Shown here piece by piece: positions 44,501-57,100 of a stretch of 64,000 nucleotides of DNA. The stretch covers positions 35,574,556-35,638,555 of the forward strand of contig NC_087252.1 of NCBI RefSeq assembly GCF_037042905.1. Direction: 5' to 3'. How positions within the stretch are numbered: the stretch's first letter is position 1; each line of letters begins with the position of its first letter. Under the pieces are notes generated by a model. The model did no database searches. It saw nothing but the letters and a program-made list of their open reading frames with translations, and was not told where the DNA came from. A program made the position numbers and the translations under genes. Source of the stretch: Lytechinus pictus (Eukaryota; Echinodermata; Echinoidea; Temnopleuroida; Toxopneustidae).

Positions 44501-47500
44501 AAAACTTAAAACTTCCTTAACCAGTAAAAACGCTGTTTTTTATACAACGCAGTAAACTGTTTTAACAGTAGTTAAGTACTTTAAATATTGAACGACAAAT
44601 TTAATTTCGATTTGATTTGATATCACTTTATTGAAATCACAGTAAAGGAAAGAAATTTACAAAGTCAATAGAAAACATAATAAAAATTAAGATAGGCCCA
44701 GGTCATGACGCATAACTGTCGATGCAGGGCAGTGGTATAAAACTTAATGTACAATTTTGATGTAACAGGTACATAATATTTATTTTAAGAAAATGAAATG
44801 TGAAATAGTAATAACAGACAAAGTTGGAGTAAATATTAAAAAGAAAAAAAAAATTATTGATACATGCACTAAGTTGACAAATATTAGGTTGGGGCCAATC
44901 TCCAAAGCGTAAGAAAATATCATGAATCATTAAATCATCCATTTAATCATAAATAAATTAAGCAAGTTTGTGTCAACTGTTTAACAACTCCTGAAAAGTT
45001 CATAAAGTAAATAGCGTTGTAAAGATTTGATGGGGAAAAAGAACACGGACTGCCAAGGATACTCCAGGCAGCCACACGGACCTACACGGCAGTTACACGG
45101 ACCTACACGGCAGCCACACGGACCTACACGGACCATCCCGGATGGCTTTGCCAACCCGGCAGTCCACGGATGACGCCGGATGTTTTTGACAGTCAAAAAC
45201 TGCCGTGTTGGCCTCCCGGACGTTCAAGGACCAACACGGACCACCCCGGACCTCCAAGGATGCCCAAGGCGCCAACACGGATCTCTCCCCGGACCACCCC
45301 GGATCAGATCCGGGATGGTCCGGGGTGGTCCGGGATCTATATGTGACTGGGGCTTTAGCAAGTGTATTCTTGTCGTCTGTACATGTAGGAGAATGAGCAA
45401 AATACAACAATAACATGTTAAGAACACACTTGTCGAAACATTTCTGGACTGACACATGTTCACATAAGAGTACATGGTGTACCGTTAAACCTCTACAATT
45501 CTTAGGAAATCATGAAAAAAATTAAAACAAAATATGAAGATGAAACTAACATTTTATTGTTCAATTTAGAAATAAAACTACTAAAATTTTTTATTTTCTA
45601 CAATTGAATCGTGGGCCCGGCAGCCATTGTACAGCGCCAGATCGACGAGGCTCTATCCCTTGAATTGTTGAATGACAAATTGAATGACATCATATCCCGT
45701 CTTTTAACGTCTTTTGGGTCTGATTCGGCCGGGGCCTGAACTCTCAGCCTCCCGGTTGTGAGGCATGATGCTCTACCAACTGAGCTAACACACCGGTTGA
45801 CTCAAAATCACCTTTCCTCCCAAATAAATAATAAACTCTCCTGTGTGGAAGAGAGTTAATGGATTTGGGAGGAAGGTTATCTAATCCAAAGAAAAAGGAA
45901 GTGAGCTCATAGAAAGGTTGGGCTGTGAAGAAACTGTTATGGAAGTGGTAAAGAGAAATGGTTTGAGATGGATGGGTAATGTTTTGAGGAGGGGAAGATG
46001 ATGAACCTGTGAAAAAGGGCATGTGATCTGGAAGTGGATGGCGTAAAATAATTAGACCAAGTGGATATACACTGAAGTGATAAAGGTGTGGGCATTTATA
46101 GGTATTTTGTTAAAAGCTGGTAGAAGGTTGACAATGAGAATAAAAGACAAGATTTATCAGTAAAAAGTTGGCGAGCGGCGCGGTCAAAAAATTTTGCGCA
46201 GCAGAAAAATTGTGCGATCGTTGAGGGGGACCTCCGAGGCCCCCCCAACCTACTAGTGGTCGTATCATTGCAATTAATGGACAATGGTGTTCTCACTGAT
46301 CACTCTAGTGCAGTAAACAGACACCCTAGACTTGGTTGTTGTTAAGCACTTTCTGTTTACCTTTAGTATTGTCTGGATTTGTATGATTTTGTATTAATTA
46401 TCGGCATTTCTTAGGATAGTAGTGTTTTATCAAATATGATGCAAGGCTCCAGCTTTTGTATTGCAGCACGCTTTTACACTGCACATGTATATGCACACAT
46501 TCTTTTTCATTTTCATTCAGAATTATTGTTATGTAATCAATATTATTGATATTTTAAAAAACGATATCAAGATTCTTCTATTTTTAAAAATCAATATTTT
46601 TGTTTTGTTTAATTACTCCTTTTTTCATTTTCAATTTTTGGGGTTAAATTTTACTTTTTCTCCCCCCATCTTCAGAATTTCCCCCCTTTTTGCATTAAGA
46701 ATATTTTTTTGGGGGGGGGTTTAAGTGATGTATTTATAACTAGTATAACTTCAATACTTGGTTTCAATGAAACCTTTAATTTATCGACGATGGGATTTTT
46801 ATAAAATTTTTGTAATGTAATTTACAAAATGAGTAAATATTTTCATGCAAAAATTGCTGATTGACACTATGTGATCAATACATACAGAGCTGCGATGTCT
46901 TTTCCATGTTTAAAGTGAATAGGCATTATCATTTTCACATGTGGTGCCCTCTCTCTTGTGCCTATACCTAGCTACAAACTAATTTCTTGAGCATTCTTTT
47001 TCCTCCTAGAAACCAGGCAAGAATCAAGCACGCCCCCAACGGAAAGAAGTTCACGCTCCGTAGCTGATGCAGCCATCAGACATCTCTCAGAGTCGGCGGA
47101 TAACAAACAAAAAACACCAACAAAGAAAAGCACTCTCATTATCCACGGTGTCTCACAGGTAATTTTCTTTTTTTTCTTTTCTAAATTTGTTTGTTACTCT
47201 TGGCATTTCTTAAAATTTGTTATCATCAAGAATAAGATCCCACTTAAGGCAGAATTTGTATCCGTTCTCGATCATTCAATTCAATTCGAATCCATTTTAT
47301 TCTTGATAATCGATTTATCATGAGTGTTTCATAGGTTTTCATAAAGGTTTATTAACATATTTTGGGTCAAGTGTAATTTAGCATTCCTTGTGTAAACAAA
47401 ATTAAATGCTTTTTGTTCAGATTTTATTCTGGAAAGAAATATAGCATTTGTTACATAGATGCAGTGGATTGATATATTGGTAAGAGGATGGGGGCAGAGA

Positions 47501-47908
47501 AAGATAATATTTTTATAATTAGAAATGACAGATTTTCTACCACATTCTATTATTCCTGATGTTAATGATGGAAAAGGATATTATTAACTTCTCTCTATTT
47601 TTTAGGCAAAATCACAACCTACATTTGTTGTTTCTAAGGTAATTGTATCAGGAATTTTTCATTTTGAAAAGAAAAAAAAACAAAGAAGTGAAATTTCTTG
47701 CATTCCATCTCTATGTTCATAGTTTATATATTTGTTCATCTTTTCAAGATGCAAATTTCATTCCAGTAAATACAAAAATTCCTAATTTGGAAGCTGTGCT
47801 AATTACATTGTCTGCTCTACACACTATAGATGTGATGGAATTAAGAACATGTAATGGTGATGATAATGATGGTGATGATGATGATGGTGATGATGATGAT
47901 GATGGTTG

Positions 47909-47939
<31 letters not shown>

Positions 47940-47958
47940 GGTGATGATGATGATGGTG

Positions 47959-47990
<32 letters not shown>

Positions 47991-48106
47991 GGTGATGATG
48001 ATGATGATGGTTGTGATGATGATGATGATGATAATGGTGATGGTGATGATGGTGATGATAATGGTGATGATGATGATGATGATGGTGGCGGTGATGATGA
48101 TGGTCG

Positions 48107-48137
<31 letters not shown>

Positions 48138-51100
48138 GGTGATGATGATGGTGATGATGATGATGATGATGAAGATGACGACGACAATGATCATGGTTGT
48201 GATGGTTGTGATGATTCAATGAAATTGATGATACTGCTACTGCTGCTGGTGATGAAGGTGGTGGTGATGATGATGAGAGTGATGGTGGTGTTTGTGATGA
48301 TGACATTATGCTGAAATTATTGTTGACAGAGATGTTGATGATGATGATGATAGTGGTTATAGAACTTGTGGTGGTGATGACTATGTCTTATTGCTTTCAT
48401 ATACATGTATCACTGTGATGTGTAATAAAAAAAAATGCTTAAGATGCAGCCATGAATTGAAAAATTACATTTAATTCAATTCCTTGAAATAAATTTTCTT
48501 CATACATGTGCTGTAATTTGTTGACTTGTCATCAATTTCATTTAATTTCATATATAAATTTATTATGTCCATTTCTTTTAAAAAATTGTTTCATTCTGCT
48601 GTCTTCTTTAAAAAAACTCAAGCTCTTCAACATTTTCACATCCAGATATTTTATATGTCTGCATTCTCACCAGTTTTAAACTTGTCAGGGTTTGCTTTCT
48701 TAATCACCATTATGGGTACTTTTTTCTCGAAAATAAAACATGGCATCATTTTCAGCAAATTCCTGATCTTTTAATAATTATAAGGAAAGGCTATTTTGAA
48801 GATTGTAAAGATCAAAGATTGGTTAATATTTCACAAAACTTATTCATTTTAAGTCGCTTGTATGTTTCAGTGTGTAAAATGATTCAAGTGTGTCATCAAC
48901 TGAATGTACTATGATTTCAAGAGAGAGTTCCTAAAATCAAGGTAAATTGTCACAATATCTTGATTTAGTACATCTACATAGAACCTAACTAAGTGAAATC
49001 ATGAAAAACGATCCAAACTCGCTGACGCAGAATTATTGTGGTTCAGTGTCATTTTCTTGTAAATGTTGAATATTCAATATTTCTGTTCTTTTTTAGACTC
49101 CAAATGTGGATCTCTCAACCCTTAGCGATGAACCAACACAAAGCAATTTCAAGAGAGGTAAATGCTTTTCTCGACTATGCTCTTGGTTTCTTTTAACCCA
49201 CAGATCTACCCATCTTTGAGGAGGTCAATAATTTTGTAAAATGAAGATGTTTTACAGGCTGGCTGTAGGACTTACTTACACACTGCTTTGTTTTTGATCA
49301 GTGATGTGTTATATTTTTTGTTAACCAAGCAATAGCGATGGTGGGGAATCTGTGAAAACACATTTGTTTAATTGAAATTATGCAAATACAAGCATTATTT
49401 CAATGAGACAAAACTGTTATTTATTGACCATTTTCTTTAATTGGGAGATGAATTAACGAAGATAATATAGTGGGTTTCACGATACACCATGTATCTTTTG
49501 TGGGCAGAAATCGAACTTCTTAGAAATATGATTTTCATTTTGAAATGCAAATTACCCCCCTGACTAGTGACTTTTTGGCATCCTTTCTTCAATTTGATTT
49601 TACACACGCATGCGTGAATGAGGAGTCTTTTGGTTTGTACTAGGTTAAAAAGGGGATTCTAAGCTTTACAATGATAGGTAATACATCTATGGTATCTTTG
49701 ATTAAGTTATGTTAAATCAATGATAATTCTCGGTTACGTGTTTTTTAGGACCCTCTGTATACAAGTAACTCCTCAAGTCTTCAAATCTTCATTGTACATT
49801 ATTTATGAAATTAGAGCACTTAAATTATGAAATCTTTATATATTTCATTGACAGATGCATCACCGAACCGCAGCAAACGTGGCTTCAAGCTCTTCAGGCG
49901 GCGGAGCAAGAAGGAGAAAGCGATGAGAAGCGTTAGCCTGGATGAATCGGATCTGGACCGGGCCCGCCAGCAGGCTATACGAAGCTCAGAGGGGACGTCA
50001 ACCCTACCGTTACCTGATCATAGAACTAATACATTGGAGGTGCCTAGCCCAGAGACACATGAACCTATTAGTGCTGGTAAGTTCTTTCGTGGTCGCTTTA
50101 AAGATAGATTAAACCCAGTTTTCATCTATGGTACTTTCTGAATATACGTTTATAGTGGGAATCAGTTTAAACGTGTAATGGAAATGCTTGAAGTGGTCTT
50201 GGAAGCGATCTTAAGTGGTCTTCCAAACCAACTTGGAAAACCACCTCGTGATGTGGTTTTCAAGACCGTATTGCCTTGTTAAACCGGTTTTAAACATAGT
50301 AGTCAGGGGCCTTAGGCCCATAATTTGAAGTTTTGGGGACAGAGTTTACAAAAGCACCAAACTTTCCATATGTCACTATTAGGTCAATAGCTTCATTTTT
50401 TTCCACAGAACATGGTGTTGAAAATGGCATCTTCATGCAACAATATGCTAATTTATGTAAATTAGCAGTAATATACATGTATGCATGAATATATATGCCA
50501 ATAGGTATTAATTACTTAAATGTCATAAAAAGAACCAGACTTAATGAATGTCTTAACCAGATCGATAGCTTTAATTTTTCCTATGAAACATGCTATTGAA
50601 AATCCTGTCTTGATGCAAAAATATGCTAATTTATGTAAATTAGCTGTAATTTATGCATGAAGCTACATGTATAAGCCAATAGGTATTGATTAGTAGAAAG
50701 AAATAAAAAGAAACCCAAAATTTTGAAAATATCTATCAGATCGATAGCTTTAGTTTTTCAAATAAAACATGATATTGAAAATTCTGTGTTTATGCAAAAA
50801 TATGCTAATTCATGTAAATAAGCAGTAATTTATGCATGAGCCATATGCCCATCCGTATTAATTGGTAAAATGATATTAAAAAAAACCCAAACTTTAGGAA
50901 AGTGTCTATCAGATCAATAGTTTCCATTTTCCCTATAAAACATGCTATTGGAAATCCTTTCTTCATGGAAAAATATGCTAATTTATGTAAATAAGCAATA
51001 ATTTATGCAAAAATCAGTCACATTCAGAACCTCGTTGAACGGCTTTTCATTTTAAGTCCTGCCCTCCTCATATTCTTACACAATACAGACACACATTTCT

Positions 51101-54100
51101 AAATATGTAATTAGCAATATGCCAAACATCTCAAATTCTGACAGGTATCAGAGACAATACACAAAAGCTTGTTAATTTCTCAGCATGGTTTGCGAGTTCA
51201 ATGCAAAACCACAGTCCATTGTGTAAGCCCATGACAAAAATCATCATTTGATATGAAGAAGGTCTACTGAGATGAGGTTGAAACTTGAGTCTCTCACCTG
51301 TGTTGCTTTTAGATGTATGCATCAGGATAAAATGCTACACATTTCAATTGATATGCTATTGACACACATCTGACATAATTGTGAAAGCTTCAGAATTTGT
51401 GATACATTTCAGAAGAAATAAATCAACAACTTGGTGAGTTATCATTCATTGTTCCAAATGTTTTACTATAAATTGTAATCTAAACATTTTAATACCTGTT
51501 AGTCCTTATTCTTGAAAAAAGAAAAATGAAAAATTGTATTAGAATGGATAAAAAACACACCAAATCCTCCTAATAATTCCTAGGAAAATATGAGTACAAG
51601 GAGTGAGACAAAATAAGAGACGAGAAGAGAAAGGAAGGTTGATAGGGGGAAAAGGAGAGGTCAATAAGAATACTTTTGAAAAACTCGGGATGAGGAACTA
51701 GGTGCTGTTTAGGAATTCAGGTGAAATATATACCCAAGTTTCTATTTTTCCATTAAAGTGAGCAAAACTTTGTATGCAATTTTATATTATCATTTACATA
51801 TGATTTCTTATTTGAACAAAACCTCTTAATTTTGGTTGCAGTGTAGCTACTTTCTTGGCAATTGCATTTAATCATTTTTTTTGTTTTTGCTTTTGCAGTT
51901 TAAAGTCAACAAGATGGACTGGACGTTATGTATGATATGCCAACAAAACACAGGGGAAAGTTTATTGTGTCCCCTGCAGTTTAAAGGATCAAAGGACAAG
52001 CATGAATCCTACAGAAAATTCCTTCATAATGCTGCAGAATTCAGGAGATTAAATAGACTTCCAATTGACATCAGATTTGATGAACAGGTTACCCCTGAGC
52101 AGTTGATTAACTACCAAGCCAAATGGCATAAGTCATGTCACTTGAAATTCAGCTCAAGTAAATTAGAGAAAGCAGAAAGGAAAAGGGAGATTCAAGACTC
52201 AACAGACGGCAATGTTGCTGGAAAGCGTCGCAATCGTCAGTCCTGTCCTACAGAACAAAATGTGTGTTTATTTTGCAAGAAAGACAGTGGACACCTCCAT
52301 GAATTTCAGACACTTCAGGCAGATGACAACATCAGACGTATGGCTACAGACCTAGATGAAGATGATTTATTAGCCAGAATTGGGGGAGGGGACCTCATTG
52401 CACTGGAGGCAAAATATCATCTAGCTTGTTTGACAGACTTAAGAAATCGCCATCGAGCATTTCTGAAACAACACCAAGATTCGTCCAACATTCTGAGAGA
52501 AGAGCAGCAAATAGAGGCAAGAGCATTTATTGAGCTTATCTCACATGTGCAGAACTCTGTTGACAGTGGCACGTTTTGCTTCAAAGTTGTGGAATTGCGT
52601 CAGCTATATGAGAGCAGATTACTAGACCTAGGAATCAAGAAAGAAGTTAACAAAGTTCGTTTTAAGCGAAAGCTAGGGGAGTACTTCCCACAGGCCCAAG
52701 AACAGAGTGATGGAAAAAACACTGTTCTGGTGTTTGAACAGGGAATGTATGACATGGTGAAGCAAGCTGTCAAATCAGACTATGAAGGTGATGCTCTGAT
52801 TCTAGCAAAAGCTGCAAAGATTGTCCGGAAAGATATCCTAAACTATGGAGGGTTCATCTTCAACGGTTCTTTTTCAGAGGGGTGTCAGCAAAAGTCAGTT
52901 CCAACTAGTTTGAAATTGTTGGTGAATATGATACTCCATGGGGCATATTTGAAAGACCATAACCTTGTTGATTCACAAGATTGCCTCACAATCTCTCAGA
53001 CAATTGTATTTAATTGCAAGAAATCATCAAGTTGTACAGACAAACCACGACATTCTTTAGAGCATGAACCTCCATTGCCTTTGTATGTTGGACTCAATAT
53101 ACACACACAAACTAGGTCCAAGAAATTGATAGAACAACTCTATAAACTTGGTCTAAGTGTGAGCTATAAGCGGATCCTGCAACTTGAGAACCAACTTGCC
53201 GCTGCTGTTTGTCAGCAGGCACATGAAGACGGCATTGTTTGTCCTTCCGGTCTACGTTGTGGACTATTTACGATTGGAGCTCTTGACAATATAGATCATA
53301 ACCCATCTAGCACCACTGCAACTGGTTCATTCCATGGTACTGGTGTGAGTATGTTTCAGTATCCAGCAGAATCAGATGCAGGAACTTCCCGCAGCAAGCT
53401 CATCATACCATCAGAAGTCACAAAGGAGAGTCTGACATTACCGGATAGCTTTACCACTGTACCAGCTGTTCCAATGAAGCCAGTAAATGTATCTGTACCA
53501 GAACCACCCTGTTTATCTAGATCCATAACTGGACATCTCAAAAAAGCAGTGGAAGAAGAAGAAGTATGGATGAAAAATGCAACAAAGCTCATTGACAAAG
53601 CATGTGTTGAAGTAGGGGATGCAATTTCATGGTCAGCCTATCATGCATCTTCAATCGGTGAGTCTGATGTGAAGCCTGCTTTAACACAACTATTACCACT
53701 GTTCTATGAGAAGGCTGCTACCGCAGCAATGATCAAGCATGGAATGAACATTAATCTCCAAGCAACGCAGTTTCTTAATCCTAACCAGATTCCAGTAATA
53801 GCCTTGGATGCACCCTTGTATGCACTGGCGAAGTATGTGCAGTGGCAGTGGCCTCAGACCCACGGTGAAGACAAATACATTGTCATGTTTGGGGGCCTTC
53901 ATATAGAAATGGCATTGTGGAATACAATAGGGGATTACTTGGAAGGTAGTGGATGGACCTCCATCCTCACACAAGCAGGAATTGCTTCCACAGGAACAGC
54001 AGACTCTTTTCTTCGGTCAAGTCATCTTACAAGAACAAGACATGCCCATCAGGTGACAGCCCTCGCTTTGGGAAAACTCCAAGAAGATGCTTACAAACAA

Positions 54101-57100
54101 CTACGCCAAACAGAGATGCCAAAAGATGTCTGGAGGAAGGAGATGATCGCGAAAAGCCCAACTTTCCAATACTGGGATTCTATTCTCGAATATGAGATTC
54201 TCGTTCTGGCTTTTGTAAGGGCTCATCGAAAAGCAGACTTCTCCCTCTATGTGGAGTCACTCAAGGCACTAGTTCCTTGGTTCTTTGCACTTGATCACCA
54301 GAACTACGCAAGATGGATCCCAGTACATATACGGGACATGGAAAGCCTGCCGGAATCCATTATGAGGGAGTTTGAAGAAAATGGCCACTGGGTTATTCCC
54401 AAGACATCCAATCGATTCTCTTGCATTCCAATTGATCAGGCGCATGAGCAAAATAATGAAACAGTGAAAGGCTCCGGTGGGGCGGTGGGGCTTACAGAGA
54501 ATCCTTCGGCCTTCAGAAAATGGATGGTTGCTGGGCCAGAACAGGCACGACTAATCAAAGAATTCGAAGAGGAGTTCATCAGCATGCCCACTTCAGAACA
54601 ACAGCAGCTTCACCATGAGGAGGGATTGTCGACCCAGAGATCATTCCAGCAGCAAGCAACGAGTCTGATCGAGACTATTCTTGAAGTAGGCAATCCGTTT
54701 CTAGATGACAAACCAGAATTGGTGACACTAGATTCAAGTGATATCATGGATGCTTCTGTGGTAAACACTGTACGAAACATTGAGAAGATAAGCAAAGTAA
54801 AGTCGCAAGATTACATCACGTCAGTTCTGGTTGAGCGAAAGAAATCAATTAATGAGCCAATAAAGAAAAATTCACTGAAATTATTCAGGTCACCGTCAAC
54901 GAAGGGACGACAGAAACAGAAGGAACAGGTCTCTTTGCTCAAATCTGATGTGTCCCTGTTCTCAAAAATGTACATAGTTGTGCATCACAGAGGGGCAGAC
55001 ATGGACAACTTTTTCCGACATGAGAACCATCCATACCCTCCCTCTCTTTCTGACAGGGGGAAACTCTACTTGGGAAAGAAATCTGACCTCCTAAATTGCT
55101 TTGAACAAGATAGCTCAGCAGAACCCCCAAGATTGTTTGATGTCAAAGTCCTCGATGGTGCTGCCGTTGTTCACTTTCTCCCAACGATCAATGTTAAAAC
55201 ATTCAATGAGTATGCTGACAAAGTCTTTGTATCACACATCAGGAAACTTTTAGAAGGCAGCAAACGAGTTGATGTTGTCTGGGACACATATCTTCCAAGG
55301 AGTATCAAAGGTTCTACAAGGGACAAACGAGGCAAGGGGACTAGAAGGAGAGTCTCTGCTCAAACAAAGATCCCAGGTAATTGGCAAGATTTCCTCAAAG
55401 ATCCATCGAATAAAGAAGAACTCTTTGGATTTCTTTCAGATAGAGTCGCTTCAACTGATTTCCAATCTGACAGAGAGGTCTTTATAACTTCTGGTCCCAG
55501 AGTTGTGTCAAGGGGAACTGATCAAACTATGCCAACATGCAATCACGAAGAAGCAGACACTAGAATAATTGTGCACTTGAAAAATGCTCTAGAGAATGGT
55601 TACACAACTTGCTTGGTTCGAACCGTTGACACAGATGTCGTAATTATTCTTCTGGGACAATTTCATCATCTACTCACTTTATGCCCGTCTGCAAATGTGT
55701 GGGTAGCTTTCGGCACAGGGAAAAGTTTCACACATTACCACATCAATTCAATCTTCCATACTCTCGGAGAAGAGCGATCATTGGCATTGCCCATGTTCCA
55801 CAGTTACACCGGATGTGACACAGTGTCTGCCTTCTATGGCAAAGGGAAACGACTTGCATGGCAAGCCTGGAAGTGTTTTCCAGAGGTAACAGAAGCATTC
55901 AGATACATTGCACAACATCCATTCACTCAGCCTGACCTAGAGAATGACCAATTCAAACTGGTGGAACATTTCACAGTCATTCTGTATGACAAAACAAGCC
56001 AGTTGACTACTGTTAATAGTGCCCGCAAAGATATGTTCTGTCACAAATCCAAGGCAATGGACAAAATCCCTCCTACCCGGCATGCTCTACTGCAACACCT
56101 GAAGAGGGCTGTATATCAAGCAAGTATCTGGATGACCAGTCATCAAAGTGAACCGAATCAACCAGGTCCAGAAGCATGGGGATGGACGCTAGATAAAGAC
56201 AGTGAATGCTGGATACCAGTCTGGAGTACACTGCCTGTGGCCTCCAAAGCATGTAGTGAATTGGTGAAATGCAACTGTAAGAGTGCAAATGGTTGTAGTG
56301 GCAGGTGTCAATGCAAGAAGGCTGGATGGAGATGCACAGAACTCTGTAACTGTAGATGTGACAAGTAGATTTCCTTAAAGTTTGTCACTTATTTGTTTTC
56401 ATTTTTGAGATCCAGGGAGATCACTAGCTGCAAACAAGATAGTATACATGTACATATATGCAGAACAATTGGTTAAAAACAAAAACAAAATGTTCACAGT
56501 ATCCCTTAAAATTTGCAAAAAGTTATCTACACTGCGAAGCACATAACAAGACCAAACCACACAGTATCATAACAAACACACCAACCTGAACTGCTAAATG
56601 AGTTATGTCAAATACTATTAAGCGAATTGAAACCGATAGATTCTACATTGGTGAATCATTTAATCCATTGCATATTGGATATTAATGGATTGTGAATATT
56701 ATCTGTGTGATAGATAATGCTAACCCCATGTATTCCATACTCATACTGCCAATCATATTGCATGAGCAAAATATGGATAAATATGCATGGAATATGTGGA
56801 GGTGAATTCTAATGGTTATGGTTTATAATCAACACATTTATTTTAAAGTGAGCATAGTCATCCAGCTGGAAAAAAGATGAAAAAATACTGGTTTATTTAT
56901 TTCATGTGATGTGGGGTTTATTCAGTTGTGAAAGGGATATGCACAGGATTGATATATTTGCATAAATTTGCATTTTGAACTTTTATACATTCCTCTGATC
57001 GCATGGAAATCCATACCAAAAATAAATGATTTGTGTAACAGTCTCTCATAATACAAAATATTGTGTTCGTCCCTCGATGCTATACCTCGAAATATGATAT

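Noticed and set aside
45720..45797. tRNA gene on the minus strand
   Set aside because: A and B boxes are present, but the cloverleaf is degenerate and the sequence continues into a SINE body and A-rich tail.
47744..48314. Open frames up to 223 aa on both strands
   Set aside because: Translations of a GAT/GGT microsatellite (poly-Asp, poly-His, poly-Met, poly-Ser).
53356..56288. Minus-strand and alternate-frame open frames within the transposon gene
   Set aside because: Shadows of the 1484-codon frame with no domains.
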